A stretch of DNA of 64,000 nt, from assembly GCF_030687295.1 (NCBI RefSeq), contig NZ_CP117425.1, positions 2,298,001 to 2,362,000 of the forward strand, written 5' to 3'. Below are positions 28,345 to 37,571 of this stretch, piece by piece. A program made the translations under genes and the position numbers. The DNA is from Pseudomonas beijingensis. GTDB taxonomy: Bacteria; Pseudomonadota; Gammaproteobacteria; Pseudomonadales; Pseudomonadaceae. The notes under the pieces were generated by a model. The model was given only the letters and a program-made list of their open reading frames with translations. It was not told the origin of the DNA and made no database searches. Each line of letters opens with the position of its first letter. Within the stretch, counting starts at the first letter, position 1.

Positions 28345-29511
28345 ATGGCTGAGGTTTTGAACTTCGAGCACAACGGCATTACCGTCAATGCCACTGAATC
28401 TCCCGAGGCCATGGGTGGCCTGGGTGACAACGTCATCGGGCTGGTCGGCACCGCGCCGAATGCCAACCCGCTGATCCCGAAAAACACCCCGTTCCGTATC
28501 AACAGCTTCACCACCCAGGCCCAGTTGGACCCGACCGGTGCCGAGGCGGGTACGCTGTTCCAGGCGGTCTACCAGATCCTCAAAGTGGTCAAGGTGCCGG
28601 TCTACGTCGTCATCGTCGAAGAGGGCGCGACCCCGGCCGACACCCAGAACAATGTGATCGGCGGTATCGAAGCGCAGACCGGTCGTAAGTTGGGCTTGGC
28701 GGCGTTGAGTGGGGTGGCCGAGGACCTGACCATCATCGGCGCGCCGGGCTTCACCGGCACCAAGGCGGTGGCCAGCGAGTTCGCCTCGTTCGGCAAGCGC
28801 ATCAAGGCGCGTGTGGTGCTCGATGGCAAGGACGCCTCGGTCGCCGATCAAGTGACTTACAGCCAGGAACTGGGCGGTGCGGACCTCGGTTTCGACCGTT
28901 GCCTGGTGGTGCACAACATGCCGGCGGTGTACTCCAAGGCGGCGAAGAAAAACGTCTTCCTCGCGCCGTCGAGCCTGGCTATCGCCGCGCTGGCCAAGGT
29001 CAAGCAATGGGAGAGTCCGGGCAACCAGGTGACCTTCGCCGAAGACGTCTCGCGCACGGTCGAATACAACATCCTCGACACCTCCACCGAAGGCGATCTG
29101 CTCAACCGCTACGGCGTCAGCTACTACGCCCGGACCATCCTCGGCGGCTTCTCGTTGTTGGGTAACCGCTCCGTCACCGGCAAGTTCATCAGCTACGTCG
29201 GCCTGGAAGATGCCATCAGCCGCAAGCTGGTGAAGGCCGGCCAGAAAGCCATGGCCAAGAACCTGACCAAATCGTTCATGGACCAGGAGGTCAAGCGCAT
29301 CAACGACTGGCTGCAAACCCTGGTGGCCGACGAAACCATTCCCGGCGGCAGCGTGTACCTGCACCCGGAATTGAACAGCGTCGAGAAGTACAAGAACGGC
29401 ACCTGGTACGTGGTCATCGACTACGGCCGCTACGCGCCGAACGAACACATGATTTATCAACTCAATGCCCGCGATGAAATCATCGAGCAGTTCCTGGAGG
29501 ACGTTCTCTAA
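28345..29511 (+). CDS. Contractile tail sheath protein (FI-like)
   Basis: 388 residues, the length of P2 FI. Motifs include DNVIGLVGTAPNANPLIP near the start, LTIIGAPGFTGTKAVASEFASF and VNDWLQTL-like KRINDWLQTLVADETIPGG near the C-terminus. The sheath contracts to drive the tube through the target envelope. Its presence makes this an R-type (contractile) particle. The last base overlaps the tube start. Confidence 0.94.
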   Translation: MAEVLNFEHNGITVNATESPEAMGGLGDNVIGLVGTAPNANPLIPKNTPFRINSFTTQAQLDPTGAEAGTLFQAVYQILKVVKVPVYVVIVEEGATPADTQNNVIGGIEAQTGRKLGLAALSGVAEDLTIIGAPGFTGTKAVASEFASFGKRIKARVVLDGKDASVADQVTYSQELGGADLGFDRCLVVHNMPAVYSKAAKKNVFLAPSSLAIAALAKVKQWESPGNQVTFAEDVSRTVEYNILDTSTEGDLLNRYGVSYYARTILGGFSLLGNRSVTGKFISYVGLEDAISRKLVKAGQKAMAKNLTKSFMDQEVKRINDWLQTLVADETIPGGSVYLHPELNSVEKYKNGTWYVVIDYGRYAPNEHMIYQLNARDEIIEQFLEDVL

Positions 29512-30017
29512 TGTTTACCAACCGCGTAAGACAGGCCATCGCGGCCACTCTGCAAGGCCTGCCGTTGTCGGCGACCGTGGAAGATTTCACCCCGCCGAAG
29601 ATCGAATTCGAGATGGAAGAGATGCGTGGCGGCCGTTTCATTGGCGAGGAAATGGCCAAGGGCGGCAAAGTGCTGACAGCCAAGCTGACGCTGCAAGGTC
29701 TTGGTCCGGAAGTCATGCTGGCATTGGGCGTGACGGTGGGCGACGACATTCTGCTGAACGTGCGTGAAGCCGGCCAGGATCAGGACGGCAACACCTGGTT
29801 CACCTACCACACGGTGGGCGGCAAGTTGAAATTCCTCGAGGAGACCACGCTGAAAATGGGCGAGAAGCCCAAGACCATTCTTGATCTGTCCTGCCGCACC
29901 TACAACCGCCTGGAAAACGGCGTTCCGGTGATCGACATCGACGTGCGCACCCAGAAGTTCGTGCTCAACGGCGTCGACATCCTCGGTGATGCGCGTCGTG
30001 CGGTGTTGTTGCCCTAA
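29511..30017 (+). CDS. Tail tube protein (FII-like)
   Basis: 168 residues, the length of P2 FII, with RVRQAIAATLQGLPLSATVEDFTPPK and a middle EFEMEEMRGGRFIGEEMAKG. It forms the inner tube that depolarises the target membrane. ATG follows directly on the sheath stop (TAATG). Confidence 0.93.
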   Translation: MFTNRVRQAIAATLQGLPLSATVEDFTPPKIEFEMEEMRGGRFIGEEMAKGGKVLTAKLTLQGLGPEVMLALGVTVGDDILLNVREAGQDQDGNTWFTYHTVGGKLKFLEETTLKMGEKPKTILDLSCRTYNRLENGVPVIDIDVRTQKFVLNGVDILGDARRAVLLP

Positions 30018-30030
30018 GTCACTGCCAGCC

Positions 30031-30123
30031 CCTGTGGGAGCGAGCTTGCTCGCGATGGCGGAGTATCAGTCGACATCAATAGTGAATGTCAGACCGCTAT
30101 CGCGAGCAAGCTCGCTCCCACAG
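30031..30123. repeat. REPIN inside the tailocin operon
   Basis: A full inverted REP pair between the tube and chaperone genes. It is one of two REPIN insertions inside the structural operon. Confidence 0.88.
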
Positions 30124-30154
30124 GTTGTCCCCCGATTTACCAAGGAATTGATTC

Positions 30155-30730
30155 ATGTCCTGGATGCCTCCTACCCATGAGCTGTTGTCGCCGATCACCG
30201 GTGACGACGGCTCGCAGATCGAGCAACTCTCACTCAAGCCGCTGTACTACGCTGCGCAGAAAGACGCCCTGGCCCGCGCTGGCGATGACGAAGACGACCA
30301 GTTCTTCGAACTGGCCAAACTGGCCACCGGCCTGTCGGTCAAGGAACTCGACCAACTCAAGCGCCCGGATTACGTGAGCATTGCGCAATACGTGCATGAA
30401 ATGTCCACCCGCCCGGCGTCGCACTTTCTGGAATCGGTGGACGGCGCAGCGGCCGATCCCGACCAGGTGCCGCTGCTGCAACCGCTCGACGTCGCGGGCC
30501 GCAGCATGACTTCGCTGACCCTGGAAATGCCGGTGCTGCGCGCCACCAAGGCGATGAAAAAACTGAAGACGGCCAAGGAACGCGCCGAGTTCATCACCGC
30601 CCATTGCACCGGCCTGATGATCCCCGATCTCGATCGGCTGACCGTGCCCGACTGGACCCAGTTGCAGGTACGCATCGACGATTTTTTAAACAAACCGGCG
30701 GACTTCTTTCGGAGCGCGACATCGAAGTGA
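30155..30730 (+). CDS. Tail assembly chaperone gpE, with a duplicated domain
   Basis: 191 residues in zero frame. Two related units are seen: residues about 10-90 (LSLKPLYYAAQKDAL ... ATGLSVKELDQLKRPDYVSI ... RPASHFL) and about 105-185 (LTLEMPVLRATKAMK ... CTGLMIPDLDRLTVPDWTQL ... KPADFF). P2 gpE has a single unit. gpE and its frameshifted form gpE+E' coat the tape measure before tube polymerisation. The gene ends shortly after a slippery heptamer, as in P2. Confidence 0.85.
   Translation: MSWMPPTHELLSPITGDDGSQIEQLSLKPLYYAAQKDALARAGDDEDDQFFELAKLATGLSVKELDQLKRPDYVSIAQYVHEMSTRPASHFLESVDGAAADPDQVPLLQPLDVAGRSMTSLTLEMPVLRATKAMKKLKTAKERAEFITAHCTGLMIPDLDRLTVPDWTQLQVRIDDFLNKPADFFRSATSK
30682..30691 (+). 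promoter_or_regulatory. Double slippery heptamer for -1 frameshift into E'
   Basis: TTTTTTAAAC contains T-TTT-TTA (30682-30688) and T-TTA-AAC (30685-30691), both in phase with the gpE reading frame. A -1 slip at either site gives the same downstream frame. Confidence 0.85.
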
Positions 30731-30852
30731 TCCTCGATGTGGTGCCGCTCATTTACTCGGTAAGTGAGGCGGAAATCCTGGAGTGGGACGCCGGCAAGGC
30801 CTTGCGCCGCTACGACATCGCGATCACTCGCCTTGGCGTGAAACAGGAGTAG
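30688..30852 (+). CDS. E' extension made by -1 frameshift (gpE+E')
   Basis: After a -1 slip the frame reads through KQTGGLLSERDIEVILDVVPLIYSVSEAEILEWDAGKALRRYD to TAG at 30850. The fusion has 232 residues. In P2 the same arrangement produces gpE+E' in place of gpE at low frequency. The stop is six bases before the tape-measure start, also as in P2. Confidence 0.82.
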   Translation, partial: KQTGGLLSERDIEVILDVVPLIYSVSEAEILEWDAGKALRRYDIAITRLGVKQE

Positions 30853-30858
30853 AGCGGG

Positions 30859-33032
30859 ATGGCAGACGATAGATATTCGCTCAAATACACAGCCTTCGAT
30901 GAGCGTGGGTTGGCGTTCGGTGATACCAGCCTCACCAGTGGCGTGTCGGCGCAAGGTGCGTTCGCCAGGGATCAACTGGCGAGCCTCGATCTGGCGCTGG
31001 AAACACTCGGGCTCAAGCTCGGACTGCTGACCACGGCGATCGAGTCGCTGACCGTGAAGCTGTCGGCGCAACGATTGTTCTCCCAAACGATGGGCGCCGA
31101 CGCCAAGGGTGAGTCGGCCAATAAGCCCAAGGCTAAGTCGGGCGGTGGTATCGAACCACCGGCGCTGCTCAAACCCGCGATAGCGATGGATTCGGCCATG
31201 GCCGATCTGAAAAAGGCCACCCAATTTGGGCCGCGCCAGATTCAACAGGTGGCTGAGGCAACCCAGCAGATCGCCGCCGCTCCGCTGGTGGCGGCCGGGG
31301 GCACCACGGCGGTTGAAGTGGTGAAGATGCAAAGCCTGGCGGCCAGGAAAGGCATCGGTAGCGATGTGCACGATGCCTCGGAGCGACAGCTAGTCCTGTC
31401 GAATTTCGCCTCGGATGCTGGCGTCACCGCGGCGGCGTTCGAGATGCCGGCCATGAAGGCCGCCGAAATGCTGGCCGAATGGCGCATCTCCATGAAGCTC
31501 AGCGGCGCCCAAGCCTTTGACTTGGCGGATGCCGCCAACCAGTTGGGCAAATTACCCAATGGTGCGAAAGCGGCTGAGATCGGTGCGGTCTTGCAGAGTG
31601 ACGGTGCGGCGGCGACGACGGCAGGCCTGGCCCCTGCGCAAGCCGCCGCGTTGACGGCGGCATTGCTCAATACCGGGGCCAAGCAAGCTGAAGCCGGCTT
31701 GGCACTGGATAGCTTCACGACGGCCCTTAGTAAGGGGGACCAGGCCTCCGTCACCGAACAAACGGCCTGGAAACAGCTGGGCCTGGCGCCCACGGCGGTG
31801 GCGGGCGGCTTGCGTGACAAGGACACGGCGCCTGGCACGGTGATGACGGTGCTGGCGGCCTTGAATGCGCAACCGGCCGACAAGCGCTCGGCCCTTGCCG
31901 CCACGTTATTCGGCAACGGCGATGAGGCGGTGTTGCGCATGGCGCAGAAACTGCCCGATGTGAACGCCGCCTTCTTGCAGGTGAAAGACCCAGGCCAGTA
32001 CGCCACTTCACAATTGGGCAACGACGGCTCGGTGCGGCAGGACGCGTTGGCGCTGTCGAAAACCCAGCAAGGCCAGCTGAACATCCTCAACGCCCGCAGC
32101 GAGCGTTTGTCGGTGGCCACGGGCAATGCCTTGATGCCTTCGGCGGATACCTCGTTCCAGTGGCTGGGTTCGCTGGCCGATTGCATGAGTGAGTTTGGCT
32201 GAATCCTCACCTAAAGCCGCCGCGGCCATCATATTGATTGGCGCAGCGATCAAACCGCTGGTGGGGGCGCTGCTCAAAGCGGTAGGGGATGAGATATCCA
32301 GTCAGGTGGCCAAGCGGGTGTTGGGGAGGGCCGCTCCGCGCCTTCCCGGCCGATTGGGTGAGGTGATCACCGAAGATTTCAGAAATTCTCGTGTGAACAA
32401 GCTGGATACAAGCAATGCCAACCAGCGTCCCGAATCCAGGCCGAAAATACGCGTCAGTACACGAGGCTCACAGGGGGGCGCAGGGCGTTTGTCGCTCGGG
32501 CCAACCGCCTCGTTACGCTCGATGACTCGCAGGGCGCCCGGGCCCATTAAAAGTCGTCGGCGCCGTCGCTGATGTGGCCGAGGGTGTGCTGACCGGCGAC
32601 AAGCGAATGATGGGCGCAGGCCTGGGAGCCGCCGGTGGTGGCTGGGCAGGTGCTGCTGCGGGGTCTGCGGCCGGTGCCGCTTTGGGGAGTGTCGTTCCGG
32701 TGCTCGGCACTGCCATTGGTGGTGTGATTGGCGGACTGCTGGGCGGCTGGTTGGGGAGCGATGCCGGCGCGTCTCTGGGTGAAAAACTCGTTGCCCCCGC
32801 TGACAGACTCGCCGCTCCAGACCAGGTCAGCAAAGACCTGGCCAGCACCCAGGCAACCACACAGCAAAACACCATGACCGCAAACATCTACATCAACGGC
32901 CAGGACCAGGCCAGCGCGAGTCAGTTGGCCAACCTGGTGGTGCAGCAGCTCTCGGGCCAATTCGGCTTAACGACCATGCCCAACTCACTGGCCATGCGCA
33001 GTGATGCGGCCCTGACCGACGGAGGTACGTGA
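30859..33032 (+). pseudogene. Tape measure protein, broken by two +1 frameshifts
   Basis: Three consecutive frames together encode one tape measure of about 723 residues: 30859-32202, then from about 32189, then from about 32574 to 33032. An extra G near 32191 (MSSLAESSPKAA expected) and an extra A in the AAAA run at 32549-32552 (GPIKVVGAVADVAEG expected) explain both shifts. The Ala/Gly-rich body with AQGAFARDQLASLD and the GAGLGAAGGGWAGAAAG membrane-like segment is typical. The tape measure sets tail length, so a real loss would stop particle assembly. The other damaged genes in the window suggest sequencing error. Confidence 0.85.
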
Positions 33033-33415
33033 TGCGTCAACAAATGGCCCTCGGCAGCTTCATCTTTGGCCTGTCGAGAAATTTTGCGTACCACCAACTG
33101 GTGTATACGTCGGACGGTGGCTGGAAAAGCATCGACATTCTCACCAGCAAACCCAAGTCCAGCCAGATCGGCCAAGGCCTGCAAGGGCTGACGATCACGG
33201 GCAAGTCGATGTATGCGACCGCCATGGATCGTCTCGATGAGTTGCGCGCTTTGCAGGCGCAGCGCGTCCCGCTGCCGTTGGTCGATGGCATCGGCCGCAA
33301 CTGGGGCCTGTGGCAGATCAACAAGGTCACGGAAACCCAGACCGAAATCATTGATGACGGCACGGCGATGGTGGTCGGCTGGGTGGTTGAATTGATGGAG
33401 TTCGCCAATGCGTAG
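33032..33415 (+). CDS. Tail protein U
   Basis: 127 residues, MRQQMALGSFIFGLSRNFAYHQLVY, with QGLTITGKSM and the C-terminal WQINKVTETQTEIIDDG segment of P2 gpU. Position between tape measure and gpX is as in P2. A GTG three bases earlier is an alternative start. Last bases overlap the gpX start. Confidence 0.88.
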   Translation: MRQQMALGSFIFGLSRNFAYHQLVYTSDGGWKSIDILTSKPKSSQIGQGLQGLTITGKSMYATAMDRLDELRALQAQRVPLPLVDGIGRNWGLWQINKVTETQTEIIDDGTAMVVGWVVELMEFANA

Positions 33416-33620
33416 GGTTCGAAGTATCGCCGGTGATTCGGTGAATCTGTTGCTGTACCGCGAGCTGGAGCGTTGCGACGACATCGTCGAGGAAGCGCTC
33501 TGGCGGCTCAATCCGGGGTTAGCTGAATGGGGCCCGGTATTGCCGGCGGGCGTGTGGGTGGTCTTGCCGGAAGTGGACCTCAAGCCCGTGGCAACCCCAC
33601 CGGTTTCGGCCTGGGATTAA
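33408..33620 (+). CDS. Tail protein X (LysM-like)
   Basis: 70 residues with the LysM-like pattern of P2 gpX: SIAGDSVNLLLYRELERCDDIVEEALWRLNPGLAEWGPVLPAGVWVVLP. It overlaps the gpU gene by eight bases and precedes gpD by nine. Confidence 0.88.
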   Translation: MRRVRSIAGDSVNLLLYRELERCDDIVEEALWRLNPGLAEWGPVLPAGVWVVLPEVDLKPVATPPVSAWD

Positions 33621-33629
33621 GGAGGCGAC

Positions 33630-34646
33630 ATGTCATTGGGTTTCACGCCAGCGGTGGAAATTTATGGCGCGAACGCCGCGCTGCTCAACGAACGATTGCT
33701 CAGTTGGACACACGTCGACGCGGCGGGGATCGAGTCCGATCAGTTGACGCTCACCATCAGCCTGGACGGGCTTGAAGGATTGCCCAGTTTCGGTGGGAAA
33801 ATCGGTCTGCGGGTCGGTTACCTGGAGTCGGGGCTGGTGGACAAAGGCGAGTTCGTCATTACCCGGCGCACGCCAACGCTGTTTCCCTTGAATCTCACAC
33901 TAGTGGCCATGGCGGCCCCGTTCAGCGCGGCTGACCAGACCGGGTTCAAGCAGCGTCGATCCGTCAGCCATGGCCCGACGACCCTGGGTGCGCTGTTTCG
34001 TCAGTTGACCTCCAGGCACGGGTTTTCACCCCGTGTGGCGCCGGACCTGTCGCTGATCAAAATCGAGCACATCGACCAGACCAACGAGACCGACATGGGG
34101 TTCCTGACGCGCTTGGCTCACCGTTATGACGCCGTCGCCAAGCCGATCAACGAGCTGTATGTGCTGGCCCGGCGCGGCCAGGTGAAGTCTCTATCGGGCA
34201 AGGTCCTGCCCGAGATGAAACTGTCGGTGACGACCAACAATCGCCCGGGCGACCACGCCTTCATTTCGGCCAAGTTTGATGAAACCGCCCGGGCCAAGTA
34301 CCAGGGCTGCAAGACCCGGTGGTGGGATGCGGCGGCCGGCAAGCTGCAGGTCGAGGAGAGCGGCATCGCGCCGTTCAAGACCCTGCGCCAGCGCTTCCAG
34401 AGCGCCGACGACGCCCGCGCTGCCGGCGAAGGAGAGGTGCGCCGGATGCTGCGCGAAGCACTCAAGGTGACCATCGAATGCCCTGGCAACCCTGGACTGT
34501 CCGCCGAGGGCATCGTACTGCTGGACCCCACCTGGCCGGATTTCATGCGCGGTCGCTGGTCGATCGACAAGGTCACCGCCAGTGGCGACCGGGAAAAAAG
34601 CTACCGCTGCCTGATTCATGCAACCTGCCTGGATGCCAAAGCCTGA
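33630..34646 (+). CDS. Phage late control D protein (baseplate hub)
   Basis: 338 residues of the gpD/gp27-like hub family: LNERLLSWTHVDAAGIESDQLTLTIS near the start, RHGFSPRVAPDLSLIKIEHIDQTNETDMGFLTRLAHRYDA in the middle, and PGLSAEGIVLLDPTWPDFMRGRWSIDKV near the end. It is preceded by AAGGAGG. In tailocins it acts as the hub below the tube. Confidence 0.92.
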   Translation: MSLGFTPAVEIYGANAALLNERLLSWTHVDAAGIESDQLTLTISLDGLEGLPSFGGKIGLRVGYLESGLVDKGEFVITRRTPTLFPLNLTLVAMAAPFSAADQTGFKQRRSVSHGPTTLGALFRQLTSRHGFSPRVAPDLSLIKIEHIDQTNETDMGFLTRLAHRYDAVAKPINELYVLARRGQVKSLSGKVLPEMKLSVTTNNRPGDHAFISAKFDETARAKYQGCKTRWWDAAAGKLQVEESGIAPFKTLRQRFQSADDARAAGEGEVRRMLREALKVTIECPGNPGLSAEGIVLLDPTWPDFMRGRWSIDKVTASGDREKSYRCLIHATCLDAKA

Positions 34647-34660
34647 CGCCACCAGCCCTT

Positions 34661-34872
34661 CTGTGGGAGCGAGCTTGCTCGCGATAGCGCCCTTACATTC
34701 AACATCCCCATTGCCTGACACACCGCAATCGCGAGCAAGCTCGCTACCACAGTTTTTGTTCAGCGTTGTACATGCACGGCGTGCAACCGAGACCCTGGTG
34801 GGAGCGAGCTTGCTCGCGATTGCTGTAGGTCAGTCAACACCATCCTGAATGTCAGACCGCAATCGTGAGCAG
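34661..34872. repeat. Two REPINs between hub and lysis genes
   Basis: A REPIN at 34661-34752 and a degenerate one at about 34796-34872, in which the right arm is altered (AATCGTGAGCAGCACG). The remaining bases before the endolysin contain no gene. Confidence 0.82.
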
Positions 34873-34926
34873 CACGCCGCCGGCGTTCTTGTGCTCACTT
34901 AAAAGGGATTTTTTCTAGAGGAAAAT

Positions 34927-35352
34927 ATGACTGCAATCGAAAAGGACTGCGACATCCTCGCCCGAACCCTGTGGGGTGAGGCTCGCGGCGAAGGATTGTC
35001 CGGCCAGATAGCCGTGGCCTGGACCATCCGTAACCGCGTGTTCGACGGTAACGCCAGATCCTGGTGGGGTGAAGGCTATGTCGGTGTCTGCCTGAAGCCC
35101 TATCAGTTCAGTTGCTGGAACAAAAGCGACCCGAACTTCCCGTACCTGAGTGGAGCAAAGGAAATCCCGTCGAAGCAGTTCGCCCAGGCGAAGCGGGCGG
35201 CTGACCTGGTGATCTCCGGCGCAGAGCCTGACATCACAGGCGGGGCCACCCACTACTACGCGAGCACGATGCTCAAGCCACCGGTCTGGGCCGAGCAGGC
35301 GAAACAGACCTTGCGCCTGGGCAATCACATCTTCTTCAAGGACGTGCCATGA
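34927..35352 (+). CDS. Cell-wall hydrolase of the SleB type (endolysin)
   Basis: 141 residues of the Hydrolase_2 (SleB/CwlJ) family: ILARTLWGEARGEGLSGQIAVAWTIRNRV, then ATHYYASTMLKPPVW. The Glu in WGEARGE is the expected catalytic residue. No signal peptide, so release needs the holin. This differs from the glycoside-hydrolase-19 endolysins seen in many pseudomonad tailocins. ATG follows a GAGGAAAAT site. The last four bases overlap the Rz start. Confidence 0.88.
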   Translation: MTAIEKDCDILARTLWGEARGEGLSGQIAVAWTIRNRVFDGNARSWWGEGYVGVCLKPYQFSCWNKSDPNFPYLSGAKEIPSKQFAQAKRAADLVISGAEPDITGGATHYYASTMLKPPVWAEQAKQTLRLGNHIFFKDVP

Positions 35353-35855
35353 ACCCACTGGCATTGAAGGCGCTGGTCGTGGGCGGCTTGGCGCTGCTGC
35401 TGGTCGGCGCGACATGGAAGGTCCAGGACTGGCGCTACGGCAAACAGTTGGCGGAGCAGACCAGCTTGCATCAATCCGACCTTGAGCAGATCAGCAGCGC
35501 GGCTGTCGCTCAGGTACAGGCAGAGCAGAATAAGCGTCTCGCGCTCGAGCAACGCCTGTTCGTCAGCGAACAAACCCACTATCAGGTAATGACCGATGCC
35601 CAAAAAAATCAGGCTCATCTTCGCGATCGTCTCGCTACTTCTGATCTTAGGCTGTCAGTCCTCCTTGCCGAGGAACCGGCCGGTAGCTGCTCGATGCCTT
35701 CCGCCGCCAGCGCCAGCGGCGTGGTTCATGGAAGAGCGAGAGCCGGACTTGACCCAGCGCATGCTCAACGAATTATCGCCATCACCGACGCAGGCGACCG
35801 CGGACTGATTGCCTTGCAGGCTTGCCAGGCCTACGTCAGGGCGCTGGGTCGGTAA
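35349..35855 (+). CDS. Inner-membrane spanin (Rz-like)
   Basis: 168 residues. One N-terminal membrane anchor (ALKALVVGGLALLLVGATW), then a periplasmic coiled coil (LEQISSAAVAQVQAEQNKRLALEQRLFVSEQ). This is the Rz layout. Rz and Rz1 fuse the inner and outer membranes in the last step of lysis. The Rz1 gene lies inside it in another frame. Confidence 0.87.
   Translation: MNPLALKALVVGGLALLLVGATWKVQDWRYGKQLAEQTSLHQSDLEQISSAAVAQVQAEQNKRLALEQRLFVSEQTHYQVMTDAQKNQAHLRDRLATSDLRLSVLLAEEPAGSCSMPSAASASGVVHGRARAGLDPAHAQRIIAITDAGDRGLIALQACQAYVRALGR
35596..35808 (+). CDS. Outer-membrane lipoprotein spanin (Rz1-like), nested in Rz
   Basis: 70 residues with a lipoprotein signal (MPKKIRLIFAIVSLLLILGC; Cys20) and a Pro-rich mature part (PRNRPVAARCLPPPAPAAW). 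It lies wholly inside the Rz gene in a different frame, as in lambda. Confidence 0.82.
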   Translation: MPKKIRLIFAIVSLLLILGCQSSLPRNRPVAARCLPPPAPAAWFMEEREPDLTQRMLNELSPSPTQATAD

Positions 35856-35926
35856 TCCGGCGAGCCTTGCAAGCGTCGACTGCTCGTGTACGGTAGGCCT
35901 CAATCGCGTGGAATCAGGAGAGCACC

Positions 35927-36427
35927 ATGGACGACATTACCGAACTGGCCGCTGAACTGGGCAGGCGCCTGCAGTTGCTCAATGCCCACGTCACCACGGC
36001 CGAGTCCTGCACCGGCGGGGGTATTGCCGAGGCGATTACCCGGATTCCCGGGAGTTCGGCCTGGTTCGAGGCCGGTTACGTCACTTATTCCAATCGCCAG
36101 AAGAGCCAGCAGCTCGAGGTACCGGCCGAGTTGTTCGAGAAGGTCGGGGCGGTCAGCCGCGAGGTGGTCGAAGCCATGGCACAAGGCGCCCAGCGCAAAA
36201 GCCTGGCGCGTTTTGCCGTGGCGGTCAGCGGGGTGGCCGGGCCGGACGGGGGCTCGCCGAGCAAACCGGTGGGCACCGTGTGGCTGGCTTGGGGCGTAGG
36301 CGAGACGCTGATCAGCGAGCTGCGCTTCTTTGCAGGCAACCGCGACGAGGTCCGCCGACAAACGGTGAAGGCCGCGCTAGAGGGGCTGTTGCAACATGCC
36401 GCTGTAGAAATCTCAAATCAGGGGTAG
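35927..36427 (+). CDS. pncC: Nicotinamide-nucleotide amidase (CinA C-terminal family)
   Basis: 166 residues equal to the CinA C-terminal domain. It deamidates nicotinamide mononucleotide to nicotinate mononucleotide in NAD salvage. Motifs: [34 protein letters not shown] and [23 protein letters not shown]. It is the right border gene of the tailocin cluster and precedes recA. The name cinA is also used. Confidence 0.94.
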   Translation: MDDITELAAELGRRLQLLNAHVTTAESCTGGGIAEAITRIPGSSAWFEAGYVTYSNRQKSQQLEVPAELFEKVGAVSREVVEAMAQGAQRKSLARFAVAVSGVAGPDGGSPSKPVGTVWLAWGVGETLISELRFFAGNRDEVRRQTVKAALEGLLQHAAVEISNQG

Positions 36428-36454
36428 GCGATCCTCAATCACTGTGGAATAATA

Positions 36455-36470
36455 CTGGCTACTTATACAG
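36455..36470. promoter_or_regulatory. LexA box upstream of recA
   Basis: CTG-N10-CAG within TACTGGCTACTTATACAGGT, 41 bases before the recA ATG. This is close to the SOS consensus. Confidence 0.85.
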
Positions 36471-36510
36471 GTGTTGGCCGCCAGGCCTTATTGATTACGT
36501 GAGGACTTTA

Positions 36511-37563
36511 ATGGACGACAACAAGAAGAAAGCCTTGGCTGCGGCCTTGGGTCAGATCGAACGTCAATTCGGCAAGGGTGCCGTAATGCGTATGGGCGAT
36601 CAGGACCGTCAGGCTATTCCTTCCATCTCCACCGGCTCCCTGGGCCTGGACATTGCGCTTGGCATTGGCGGTCTGCCAAAAGGCCGAATCGTTGAAATCT
36701 ACGGTCCTGAATCTTCCGGTAAAACCACACTGACCTTGTCCGTGATCGCCCAGGCCCAAAAAGCCGGCGCGACCTGCGCCTTCGTCGACGCCGAACACGC
36801 CCTGGACCCGGAATACGCCGGCAAACTGGGCGTCAACGTCGACGACCTGCTGGTTTCCCAGCCGGACACCGGCGAGCAGGCCCTTGAAATCACCGACATG
36901 CTGGTACGTTCCAACGCGGTCGACGTGATCATCGTCGACTCCGTGGCGGCATTGGTGCCAAAGGCTGAAATCGAAGGTGAAATGGGCGACATGCACGTGG
37001 GCCTCCAGGCCCGCCTGATGTCCCAGGCCCTGCGCAAGATCACCGGTAACATCAAGAATGCCAACTGCCTGGTGATCTTCATCAACCAGATCCGTATGAA
37101 GATCGGTGTGATGTTCGGTAGCCCGGAAACCACCACTGGTGGTAACGCACTGAAGTTCTACGCCTCGGTTCGCCTCGACATCCGCCGTACTGGCGCGGTG
37201 AAAGAAGGTGATGAAGTGGTTGGCAGTGAAACCCGCGTCAAGGTCGTGAAGAACAAGGTGGCTTCGCCGTTCCGTCAGGCCGAATTCCAGATTCTTTACG
37301 GCAAGGGCATCTACCTCAATGGCGAGATGATCGACCTGGGTGTGTTGCACGGTTTCGTTGAGAAGTCGGGCGCCTGGTATGCCTACAACGGCACCAAGAT
37401 CGGTCAGGGCAAGGCTAACTCGGCCAAGTTCCTGGCGGATAACCCGGAAGTTGCCGCTGCTCTCGAGAAGCAACTGCGTGACAAACTGTTGAGCCCGGTT
37501 GCAGACGTCAAGTCCGTGGCTAATCGCGAGCCCGTTGACGACCTGGCTGACGCTGACATCTGA
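36511..37563 (+). CDS. recA: Recombinase RecA
   Basis: 350 residues from ATG 36511 after a GTGAGGAC site. Walker [11 protein letters not shown] near residues 67-76, [13 protein letters not shown] near 93-105 and the L2 region [16 protein letters not shown]. RecA performs homologous recombination and acts as co-protease for LexA and the tailocin repressor. The longer open frame from 36280 is in the preceding gene and is rejected. It is followed by recX after eight bases. Confidence 0.97.
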   Translation: MDDNKKKALAAALGQIERQFGKGAVMRMGDQDRQAIPSISTGSLGLDIALGIGGLPKGRIVEIYGPESSGKTTLTLSVIAQAQKAGATCAFVDAEHALDPEYAGKLGVNVDDLLVSQPDTGEQALEITDMLVRSNAVDVIIVDSVAALVPKAEIEGEMGDMHVGLQARLMSQALRKITGNIKNANCLVIFINQIRMKIGVMFGSPETTTGGNALKFYASVRLDIRRTGAVKEGDEVVGSETRVKVVKNKVASPFRQAEFQILYGKGIYLNGEMIDLGVLHGFVEKSGAWYAYNGTKIGQGKANSAKFLADNPEVAAALEKQLRDKLLSPVADVKSVANREPVDDLADADI

Positions 37564-37571
37564 TTGATCCG

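Noticed and set aside
18586..35855. Complete P2-like prophage
   Set aside because: No integrase, attachment site, capsid, portal, terminase or replication gene.
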